From Chitinophagaceae bacterium (GTDB lineage Bacteria; Bacteroidota; Bacteroidia; Chitinophagales; Chitinophagaceae), in assembly GCA_024707305.1 (NCBI GenBank), contig JANPZZ010000014.1, forward strand, positions 62,001 through 126,000: 64,000 bases of DNA, given 5' to 3'. The notes under the pieces were generated by a model. That model was given only the letters and a program-made list of their open reading frames with translations, was not told the origin of the DNA and ran no database searches. The position numbers and the translations under genes are program-made. Of the stretch, positions 49,155-57,880 are shown piece by piece. Each line of letters opens with the position of its first letter. The stretch's first letter is position 1.

Positions 49155-50712
49155 ATGCCATTACAACATCTTCTCATTATATATTTGATTGGTACTCTGC
49201 TGGTGTTGTTGCCAGCATACGGACTGGCAAAGTTGTTTAAGAAAGCGGGAGAGGAATCCTGGAAAGCGTGGGTTCCATTTTATAATACCTGGGTAATGCA
49301 GAAACTGGCAGGTCGCCCGGTGCATTGGGTTTTCTGGCAGTTTATTCCGGTGATAGGTTGGTTTATTACTCCGGGAATCTTCATTGAATTTGCAAAAGTG
49401 TTCAACCAGTTTTCACTGGGTCAGCATACCATGGCTTCGCTTTTTGCGCCCTTTTATTTTCCATGGCTTGCACAACATAAAGACACCCGTTTTATTGGGA
49501 GAGAAGGGGTAATGAAGCACGAGAAAAAAAGGCTGGCGCGAATGGGTGGATGCGGCCATTTTTGCCATTGTGGCGGCTACTTTGATTCGCGCATTTGTGT
49601 TTGAAGCCTATGTCATCCCATCCGGTTCGATGCAGAAGACCCTGCTGGTGCAGGACTTTCTTTTTGTCTCTAAATTCAGCTACGGTCCCAGGGTGCCCAA
49701 TACTCCACTGTCATTTCCATTTGTACACAACTATATGCCTGTAACTAATGGAAAGTCATATTCCGAAGTCATAAAGATCCCTTATATCCGCTGGTTCGCT
49801 TCTGAACCCAAACGTGGCGATGTAGTCGTGTTTAATTTTCCAATGGGAGATACCGTCGTTCACCTGCCGAATTTCGAATCTGCCATGCCGTATTACGATC
49901 TTGTAAGGCAATTGGGCAGAGATGAAGTATGGAGAAGATGGGGAAAGGATATTGTCGTTCATCCGGTGGATAAAACAGACAACTATATTAAACGTTGTGT
50001 GGGTGTTGCAGGCGACATCCTTGAAATCATCGGTGGTGATGTGTTCGTCAACGGCGAAAGGCTGCCGGTTCCCTCTTATTCCGCCCGTAATTACCTGGTG
50101 AGGGTGAAACAGGGATACAAATTATCGGTTGAATATCTCGAGAACCTGGGTGTAATGATGAATACACAGGCAGGCTCCTCGCCCGATATAAAAGAGGTGC
50201 AACCAGGTTCAACTGAATACGTTCTTACACTTACGCAATCCGAGCGCGATATTGTTGCAAAATCGGCTTTTGTTGAATTCATCGAGCCAATCATAGCACC
50301 ACGACCTACTGCAAGTGAATTTAATCAGGGCGAAACCAGTGCGATATTCCCGCATGATCCTTTGCAATTAAATTCACTCGACAATTTCGGACCTATTCGC
50401 ATTCCTAAAAAAGGCGAAGCAATTACTTTGAATACTGCAAATTATTCTACTTACTATTGGGCAATCAGCCGCTTTGAGGGGAATGATTTTTACCAAAAGG
50501 ATGGAAAGTTTTATCTTAATGGAAATGAAGTCACCTCTTATACCTTTAAGATGAATTACTACTGGATGATGGGTGACAACCGCCACGGTTCCCAGGATTC
50601 CCGTTATTGGGGCTTTGTACCCGAAGACAGAATCGTGGGTAAAGCCTGGAGTATCTGGTTTAGCTGGGATGGTGGCCCTAGGTGGAAGCGGTTGTTTAGG
50701 AAAGTGAGATAG
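49155..50712 (+). CDS. lepB: signal peptidase I with extra N-terminal membrane domain (one frame break)
   Basis: Removes signal peptides from exported proteins at the inner membrane. About 518 residues. The first 120 residues have several hydrophobic segments (HLLIIYLIGTLLVLLPAYGL, VFWQFIPVIGWFITPGIF) like a DUF5684-type domain found ahead of Bacteroidota signal peptidases. The frame breaks in the A7 run 49524-49530; removing one A joins HEKKGWREWVDAAIFAIVAA, the next membrane helix. Catalytic Ser is in IPSGSMQKTLL (about residue 156), Lys in NYIKRCVGVAGD, and the C-terminal motif is MMGDNRHGSQDSRYWGFV. The insert between them is long, as in Bacteroidota members. Confidence 0.92.
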
Positions 50713-51412
50713 ATGGGGGATGATCGATGATCGATGGTCGATGAATTCTGGCTTGATAAAGAACCGTCCCGGAGGGACGATATGTGGATGGGAGATGGAG
50801 GATGGAGGATGGTGGATGGAGGATGGAGGATGGGGGATGTTCGATGGTCGATGCATTCTGCTTTATAAAGAACCGTCCCGGAGGGACGGGATATCTGTAG
50901 CAACCGAAGCCCCCTTTCAATTTGAGTCCCGAAGGGACGATATGTGGATGGGAGATGGGGGATGGGGGATGGTGGATGGGGGATGGGGGATGGGGGATGT
51001 TCGATGATCGATGGTCGATGGTCGATGAATTCTGCTTTATAAAGAACCGTCCCGGAGGGACGGGATATCTGTAGCAACCGAAGCCCCCTTTCAATTTGAG
51101 TCCCGAAGGGACGATATGTGGATGGGAGATGGGAGATGGAGGATGGAGGATGGGGGATGGGGGATGGTGGATGGGGGATGGGGGATGTTCGATGATCGAT
51201 GGTCGATGGTCGATGAATTCTGCTTTATAAAGAACCGTCCCGGAGGGACGGGATATCTGTAGCAACCGAAGCCCCCTTTTCAATTTGAGTCCCGAAGGGA
51301 CGAAATATTGGATGGTGGATGATGGATGGGGGATGGGAGATGGGAGATGGAGGATGGAGGATGATCGATGATCGATGGTCGATGATCGATGGTCGATGTT
51401 CGACTGTAATTT
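50713..51412. repeat. REP-like repeat array with heptamer tracts
   Basis: Four units share the palindrome CCGTCCCGGAGGGACGG (first at 50762, then 50871, 51045, 51233). In the last three it is followed by a conserved spacer of about 45 bases and a second palindrome GTCCCGAAGGGAC. The first copy lacks the spacer. Between units run heptamer tracts of TGGRGGA type and GATCGATG/GGTCGATG units. The array fills the 725 bases between lepB and cdd, starting at the lepB stop. No spacer variation, cas gene or transposase is seen. Confidence 0.85.
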
Positions 51413-51437
51413 TCAATAACCTTAAATATTAACCTGC

Positions 51438-51923
51438 TTGTCTTTACAAAAACATCAATTCACCTACGAATTACTTGACGACTGTCGGGAGTTGCCTGAG
51501 GCTGACCGGGAATTGCTGGAACAGGCAAGAAAGGTAACTGAGCAGGCCTATGCGCCTTATTCCCATTTTCATGTTGGCGCCGCAGCGCGCATGCAAAATG
51601 GCGAAGTTGTAAAAGGAAGCAACCAGGAAAATGCGTCGTATCCCGTCGGTATTTGTGCAGAACGCGTTTTGCTGGGCAACGCAGCCACTTTATTTCCCGG
51701 TATGCCGATTGAAACACTCGCCGTCAGTTATTCAAACCAACAGGGAAATCACAACATACCCATTTCGCCCTGCGGCATGTGCCGCCAGGCTTTGCTGGAA
51801 TTTGAAAACCGTACCAGACAGCCTTTACGGATTATTTTGAGCGGACAAACGGGAGAAGTGATTGTTCTCGACACTGCCGCTGCCTTATTGCCATTTGCAT
51901 TTACCGGTAAAGAACTGGAATAA
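51438..51923 (+). CDS. cdd: cytidine deaminase
   Basis: Converts cytidine or deoxycytidine to uridine for pyrimidine salvage. 161 residues from a TTG start. Motifs are APYSHFHVGAA, the zinc and catalytic set GICAERVLLGNA (Cys and Glu) and SPCGMCRQALLEF (two Cys), with NASYPVG as the substrate loop. It begins 25 bases after the repeat array. Frame intact. Confidence 0.94.
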   Translation: MSLQKHQFTYELLDDCRELPEADRELLEQARKVTEQAYAPYSHFHVGAAARMQNGEVVKGSNQENASYPVGICAERVLLGNAATLFPGMPIETLAVSYSNQQGNHNIPISPCGMCRQALLEFENRTRQPLRIILSGQTGEVIVLDTAAALLPFAFTGKELE

Positions 51924-51930
51924 TCCGCTT

Positions 51931-52440
51931 TTAGAATAGCGTTTGTAACCCGTGCGCCAGTTTCTGCTCGTGTTCTAACAACCATTTCTTACGCCATAAC
52001 CCACCTGCATATCCGGTGAGTTCGCCGTTACTTCCGATTACACGATGACAGGGAACGATGATCGCGATATTGTTTCGTCCGTTAGCATTAGCAACGGCAC
52101 GCGTCGCATTGGCGTCGCCGGTTTGGAGAGCAAGTTGAAGATAACTGATCGTTTTTCCGAAGGGAATTTCCGTTAATAATTGCCATACGCCCGCCTGGAA
52201 GGAAGTTCCGGGTTGTCCCAATGGAAGATCAAACTGGCGTCGTTGCCCATTGAAATATTCCTGTAGCTGTTGAATACACTGATGTTGTAAAGGGAATATC
52301 TTTTCTGGAGTTACAGGCGTCAATTCAATGTTGTCGTGAAAAATAACACTTGTAATTACGTCATCATTCGCAGTTACACTGATCCACCCAAGCGGGGAAT
52401 TCACCCAGGCATAATTACTATCAACCGATTTTTTGTCCAT
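51931..52440 (-). CDS. ogt: methylated-DNA--protein-cysteine methyltransferase
   Basis: Repairs O6-methylguanine by accepting the methyl group on its own Cys. About 169 residues from ATG 52440. The motif IIVPCHRVIGSNGELTGYAGGL holds the acceptor Cys, with the DNA-contact helix TSFQAGVWQLLTEIPFGKTISY before it. The start overlaps the upstream csaA by 20 bases, so the two are coupled. Convergent with cdd. Frame intact. Confidence 0.94.
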   Translation of the reverse strand: MDKKSVDSNYAWVNSPLGWISVTANDDVITSVIFHDNIELTPVTPEKIFPLQHQCIQQLQEYFNGQRRQFDLPLGQPGTSFQAGVWQLLTEIPFGKTISYLQLALQTGDANATRAVANANGRNNIAIIVPCHRVIGSNGELTGYAGGLWRKKWLLEHEQKLAHGLQTLF

Positions 52441-52759
52441 TTGCAACCGTCCTTTCTGGCTTCAGTAAAATTACTTCATTTGACTGATCGTATACGCCCA
52501 ACACCAGACATTGACTGAAAAAGTTGGCAATTTGTTTTTCGGGAAAATTGACAATAGCCACAACCTGTTTTCCAATTAAATCTTCCGGTTGATAATGCGC
52601 AGTAATTTGCGCTGAAGAGCGTTTGTGGCCTATATGTTCCCCAAAGTCGATCAACAACTGGTAGGCAGGCTTTTTCGCTTTAGGAAAATCCTGAACCTCC
52701 AGTATGGTGCCGACCCGAATATCAATTTTCTCAAAATCATTCCAGGTGATTAAAGACAT
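52421..52759 (-). CDS. csaA: tRNA-binding domain protein, CsaA-like
   Basis: A 112-residue OB-fold protein with DIRVGTILEVQDFPKAKKPAYQLLIDFG and FFSQCLVLGVYD, as in CsaA/Trbp111. It binds tRNA elbow regions and has been called an export chaperone in Bacillus. It is upstream of ogt with overlap. Frame intact. Confidence 0.92.
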   Translation of the reverse strand: MSLITWNDFEKIDIRVGTILEVQDFPKAKKPAYQLLIDFGEHIGHKRSSAQITAHYQPEDLIGKQVVAIVNFPEKQIANFFSQCLVLGVYDQSNEVILLKPERTVANGQKIG

Positions 52760-52996
52760 CTCCGTGTTGAATTTTAAATGTGTTAGCGTTGTTTTTTTAT
52801 AATAACAAATGTGCGTTCTATAATTTCAATTTTCTAAAATATTATCATAAATCGATAATATATTAACTGGTCGGTTGTCTGGCAGGAGAAAAGTGAATGC
52901 TTAAGTGCAAATCGAACGTTTTAAATGTAAAAAACAAAGTCATTTTTTTCCCTATTCCCCAAACTGAACTTAACTTTCTGCAAATTTACCCGCTAT

Positions 52997-54428
52997 ATGA
53001 AAAATAATGAAAGGAAGGGTGTGGGAAGACGACGTTTTCTTCAACAATCTGCAATGGTTGCTGCGGGTTTCATGATTGTGCCCCGTCATGTACTGGGTCG
53101 TGGTTATATTGCTCCCAGCGATAAGTTGAATATTGCAGCCATTGGTGCTGGTGGAAAAGCAAACGTCAATATTGCAAATGCATGGAATAAAGGCGCCGAA
53201 AATATAGTCGCACTCTGCGATGTGGACGACCGTCAGCCGATTGATTCACGCAGAAAACATCCCAAAGCTTCTTACTACCACGATTACCGGACGATGCTAG
53301 AGAAAGAAGCAAAGAATATTGATGCGGTAATCATCAGTACTCCCGATCATATGCATGCCATTCAGGCAATGCCCTGTATGCAGTTAGGAAAACATGTGTA
53401 TGTGGAGAAACCGTTAACGCATGATATCTACGAAGCGCGTCAGTTGACTGAAGCGGCGCAGAAATATCGCGTGGTAACACAAATGGGCAACCAGGGTGCA
53501 AGTGGCGATGATACACGCATGATCGAAACCTGGATTCAAAAAGGTATTATAGGTGATGTAACAAAAGTGCATGTGTGGACGAATCGTCCGGTATGGCCAC
53601 AGGGAATTGCGTCACCCACTGGAAAGTTTCCGATACCCAAAGAGGTAAACTGGGATCTCTGGCTGGGGACTGCACCTGTACGCGATTACAATCCGCTTTA
53701 CATTCCAGCGAACTGGCGGGGATGGGTTGATTTCGGAACCGGATCACTGGGCGATATGGGTTGCCATTTTATGGATGTGCCTTATCGCGCGCTGAAACTA
53801 AAATATCCTGTATCGGTTGAATGTAGTGTGACTGCAACATATACAGGATTTTTTCAGGAAGTATTTATCAACGATAGTTATCCTTCATCAAGCAAAATTC
53901 ATATTCATTTTCCCGCGCGCGAATCCATGCCGGCGGTAGAAATGATCTGGTACGATGGTGGAATTAAACCGAGCCGCCCTGCAGAACTGCTTCCCGACGA
54001 AGCTTTTGGCGAATGGGACGGAGGAATATTATTTGAAGGATCCAAAGGGAAAATCATGGCTGGGCTGGTGGGGACGCAACCCAACACTGCTACCTACACG
54101 TCTGATGTCTGTCACCAGCCTGCCCGCGCCCGAAAGGGAACTGGTTCCACGTGGTGCCGACGGCCACCAGACAGAATGGACCAATGCCTGTAAGAAGGGA
54201 TACGGTGCCTATACGAGTTCTCCATTTTCGGAAGCAGGCCCGTTGACCGAAACCGTGTTGATGGGAAATCTGGCGGTACTGAGTTACAATCATGTCGTTA
54301 AAGACAAGAAAGGGAATAATACCTTTCCGGGAAGAAAGCAATTGCTGTGGGATGGGCCTGAAATGAAGATTACGAATTTTGAACCGGCCAACAACTTTGT
54401 AAAGCGAACGTACAGAACGGGATGGTAA
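52997..54428 (+). CDS. Gfo/Idh/MocA-family oxidoreductase, Tat-exported (one frame break)
   Basis: A periplasmic NAD(P)-dependent oxidoreductase of about 476 residues. The N-terminus RKGVGRRRFLQQSAMVAAGF is a Tat signal. The nucleotide-binding domain has KLNIAAIGAGGKANVNIANA, then IVALCDVDD and ISTPDHMHAIQAMPCMQLGKHVYVEKPLTHDIYEARQL. EKP is the family's catalytic motif. The frame breaks at GGG 54062-54064; removing one G joins SKGKIMAGWWGRNPTLLPTR. It is followed by a paralog at 54529. Substrate unknown; sugar or inositol derivatives are typical. Confidence 0.91.
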
Positions 54429-54528
54429 TGTGCGAAAGATTCCTTTAAAGCTGGTTAAAGAAATGTATTTTAGACAGCAGAATAAAAATTGAAACTGCGA
54501 ATCATAAACAATAAACAAAAAAAGTAAG

Positions 54529-55967
54529 ATGAAGAAACGTCCTTTTTTCCTCGTCGCGGCGGAAATTCCTCCGCAATAGTTCAGTAGCAGCGGCGGGCTT
54601 TTTTTATTGTGCCCCGGCACGTACTGGGTAACGGATATATTGCTCCCAGCGACAAGTTGAATATAGCAGGTATTGGTGTAGGTGGTAAAGGCGAAAGCGA
54701 TCTTGCTGAATTTGCTAAAAGTCCGAACGTAAATATTGTTGCCCTTTGTGATGTTGACGACCGTCAGGCAGTTAAGTCACGCGAACGTTTTCCGAAAGCA
54801 AATTACTATAAGGACTTCCGTGAAATGCTTGCTAAAGAAAAGAACAACATCGATGCGGTTTCTGTATCCACGCCAGATAATACCCACGCAGTAGCCACGC
54901 TGGCGGCCATGCAACTGGGAAAACACGTGTATACGCAAAAGCCACTCACACACGATATTTACGAAGCAAGGATTTTGGCACAGGCGGCTAAAAAATACAA
55001 GGTAGTAACCCAGATGGGTAACCAGGGTGGTTCTGGCGATGGTGTTCGCAAAGCAAAAGAAATTGTGGATGCCGGGTTGATTGGTGATGTGCAGGAAGCA
55101 CATGCATGGACGAACCGTCCGGTTTGGCCCCAGGGTATTGCAACTCCACAGGGACAGTTTGATACTCCCAAAGAACTCGACTGGGATCTCTGGCTCGGGC
55201 CTGCCAAAAAGATCGACTATAACCCTGCGTATCTTCCGTTTAACTGGCGTGGCTGGTGGGCGTTTGGTACCGGTGCATTAGGCGATATGGCATGTCATAT
55301 CATGGATCCTATCTATCGAATTCTGCCTATCGATTATCCGGATAGTGCCGAATGTAGCGTGGCCAATATCTGGAAAGATATGTGGGCCGAAGGCAACTAT
55401 ATTGACAGCTGTCCTCCATCGTCTATCATCCATCTCAATTATCCACGTAAAGATGGGAAGGGGAATATCAAAGTATCATGGCATGATGGTGGATTGCTGC
55501 CGCAACGTCCTGATGAACTTTTGCCCGAAGAAGAGTTTGGTAACTGGGATGGCGGCGTATTGCTGGTAGGTACTAAAGGTAAATTGCTGATGGATTGTTA
55601 TGGTGCGAATCCGCGTTTACTTCCAACGAAGCTGATGAAGGAAAAAACAATGCCCAAAGAAACCATCAAACGCGTTCCCGAAGGACATTACCGTCAATGG
55701 GTGAATGCCTGTATTGCTGGTTATGGCAAAGGTGAAACAAGTTCACCGTTTGAATACGCAGGTCCGTTTACAGAAAGCATTCTAATGGGTAACCTCGCAA
55801 TCCGCAGCTGGATGATGGTAAATCCCAACCTGAAAGGTTGGAATGATAAATACCTCGGCCGTAAGAAATTGCTGTGGGACGCTAAAAACATGAAAGTAAC
55901 CAACTTCGATGAAGCGAATCAGTTTGTGAAACGCGACTACAGAGAAGGATGGAAGTTAGAGCTATAG
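54529..55967 (+). CDS. Gfo/Idh/MocA-family oxidoreductase, Tat-exported paralog (two frame breaks)
   Basis: About 478 residues. The start was hidden by two runs, T6 54543-54548 and T7 54599-54605. Removing one T in each gives MKKRPFSSSRRKFLRNSS and VAAAGFFIVPRHVLG, a Tat signal. It shares VPRHVLGNGYIAPSDKLNIAG and CDVDDRQ with its neighbour, so the two are tandem duplicates. The catalytic motif here is TQKPLTHDIYEARIL (QKP, not EKP). The rest has MGNQGGSGDGVRKAKEIVDAG and ends REGWKLEL. The product probably works in the periplasm. Confidence 0.9.
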
Positions 55968-55975
55968 TGTTGAAT

Positions 55976-56168
55976 ATGAAAATGAGGAAATGTGAAAATG
56001 AGAAAATGAGAAAATGAATTAAAGCGTGATAGATTTTGTTATAAAATGTGGCAATGTGAAATAAGAAGGCTGCAGAAAAGCAAACTTCTTACATAATCAT
56101 GTTGTCACATTTTTTATCGGATGCGCTACCATTTTCACATTTCCTCATTTTCTCATTTTCACATTTCA
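55976..56168. repeat. Octamer repeat, inverted pair between convergent genes
   Basis: Left arm 55977-56016 (GAAAATGAG, GGAAATGTG), right arm about 56105-56166 (CACATTTTT, CACATTTCCTCATTTTC). Eight bases after the oxidoreductase stop and ending at the stop of the SirB1-like gene. Confidence 0.76.
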
Positions 56169-56169
56169 G

Positions 56170-57037
56170 TCATTCCAGCGATTTACTCAGATCATTCAAC
56201 TCCTGCTGCTTCGACCGGTCTTTGTCGTTGGCAAAACATTTACCAAATTCGATCAGCAGCGTTTGGATGACTTCTTTATTTTTTCGGGGAGCGAAACAGG
56301 AGGGAAGCGGGTCCATTGCAATACGGCGGAAGTAACTTTCCACATCATGATGCGTGAACACCTGGCCTGTTGTTGGATCGATAAAAAACTCGATCAGTTC
56401 CTGTGGGTCTTTCAGGTTTTCCGCAGAGTAGCCCGGGCGGAAAAATGCAAGAATAAATTGTCGCGGTATATTAACAGCCCTTACGGGGATATCGAGCATT
56501 TCGCAAAAGCAGGAGATATAAAATTCCATTGCCTATTTGATTGCCTCGTTTGGCTTCAAGGAGTTTATTCAACATGAATTCATTCGGCTCCTTGTAATTG
56601 ATCTCATTTCCTTTTAATCCATAATAACTGTAAAGGATGCTAGTGAAGATATTGATCTGCTCAAGCGGTGTGAGATAATTATTCAGTTCTAGCCAGATAT
56701 TTCTCCGCACCTTTTCTATCTCATGGCGAACAGGTGCAAAAGCCAGATCGGGATACATAAACTTGCTGGCAAGTAAGGCACCCACTACCAGGTCATGATG
56801 ACCCGCAACATTCCATTGATGAAAATCTTCCGTCAGGTCGCGATAATGCAGACGGTGAATCAGCGTTTCTATTCGTTCCTGCGTATGGCTGTCGGGTGAA
56901 TTCTCCCAGAGATGCTCCAGGTTGGCAATGATCGGTTTTCCGTAATCGACTATCTTCTGCGACACGGCATCAAACACTTCCTGATCCGGATCATCGATTA
57001 ATTGTAGTAAGGCTGATATTTCCCGTGTTGAGTCCAT
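56170..57037 (-). CDS. SirB1-like transglutaminase-fold protein (one frame break)
   Basis: About 288 residues. The N-terminal part is helical (REISALLQLIDDPDQEVFDAV), the middle matches SirB1 (LNNYLTPLEQINIFTSILYSYYGLKGN, PNEFMLNKLLEAKRGNQIGNGILYLLL) and the C-terminal part carries the VNIPRQFILAFF end. The frame breaks at AAAA 56505-56508; removing one A joins LYLLLCEMLDIPVRAVNIPR. The Cys in LLLCEML and the His of the fold may form a transglutaminase-like site. Function is unknown. Convergent with the oxidoreductase pair. Confidence 0.8.
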
Positions 57038-57115
57038 AGTAACAGATACCCCACAAGTTCAACATTGTTTCGGAAACCAAATCGTTAAACTTTTCCACAC
57101 GGGGGGAAAACAGTA

Positions 57116-57862
57116 TCAGGAAGCTGTCGCGTGCACCATCCAATCCCACGGACGGGGTTGTTGCAGCCATTCGGGAGGATGCACAAATTCAGTCGTCCAC
57201 TCGTATTCAATTTTTTTGCGTGCGACTACGTGGAAACCTTTTTTGTTGTAATAACAGATCAACTTCATCGCCGAGATAATGTTTGGTAGCAACATCATCA
57301 ATCTCCGCATTTCCCTGCAAAATATCAAGGTAACGTTTTGCAGCAACGGCAGTAGATGGCTTTTTAAACAAGGTCTTGTCCAACTTCCATTGATGTTGGA
57401 TGATACGTGTCAGCATCCATGATTCAAGGCTGGGTACAACGAGAATCAATGAGCCCCTTTGCGAAAGACAGTTGGTAATGTTTTGGAAAAATATTTCTCT
57501 TTTTTTCAATGAATCCGTCAGGATTGCATTAATGCACACGGCCACATCAAAATCTTTGTAATGCGTTTTCCCTTTTCGACATATCGCTACGTTCATAGCT
57601 CACATTTTGCAGGTGTTGATGCCGTTCTTTCGCAATTTTGAGATTGGTGGCTGAAATGTCAACCGCCATAACGCTTTTGAAGAGGGGAGAAAGAAGGGGT
57701 AACCATTTGCCAACAGCGCAACCGATATCGATTACCGATTTGTCGTTGCCGGCAACGGAACGAATTGATTTTTTTATATATCCCTTTTTTATCATTGCGC
57801 AACACATCAAAAATCTCGTCGTCATATCCGGGCGCTATTCTTTCCCAATAGTTTCTTTCCAT
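57116..57862 (-). CDS. class I SAM-dependent methyltransferase (three frame breaks)
   Basis: About 247 residues. Start MERNYWERIAPGYDDEIFDVL. The SAM site is VIDIGCAVGKWLPLLSPLFK, followed by VMAVDISATNLKIAKERHQ. The frame breaks at T7 57769-57775, TTTT 57573-57576 and T6 57239-57244, each cured by removing one base (IYKKSIRSVAGNDKS, SDMSKGKTHYKDF and LLLQQKGFHVVARKK). The methyl acceptor is unknown. It lies 18 bases downstream of the repaired topA end, so it may be co-transcribed with topA. Confidence 0.8.
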
Positions 57863-57880
57863 GCTGGAGATTTGTGTGCT

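Noticed and set aside
50713..51412. CRISPR array
   Set aside because: Unit spacing is irregular (109-188 bases), the sequences between units are themselves repeats, and no cas gene is near.
50374..51416. Overlapping minus-strand ORFs rich in Pro, His and Ser (PPSPIPHP)
   Set aside because: They are translations of the TGGRGGA heptamers and REP-like units.
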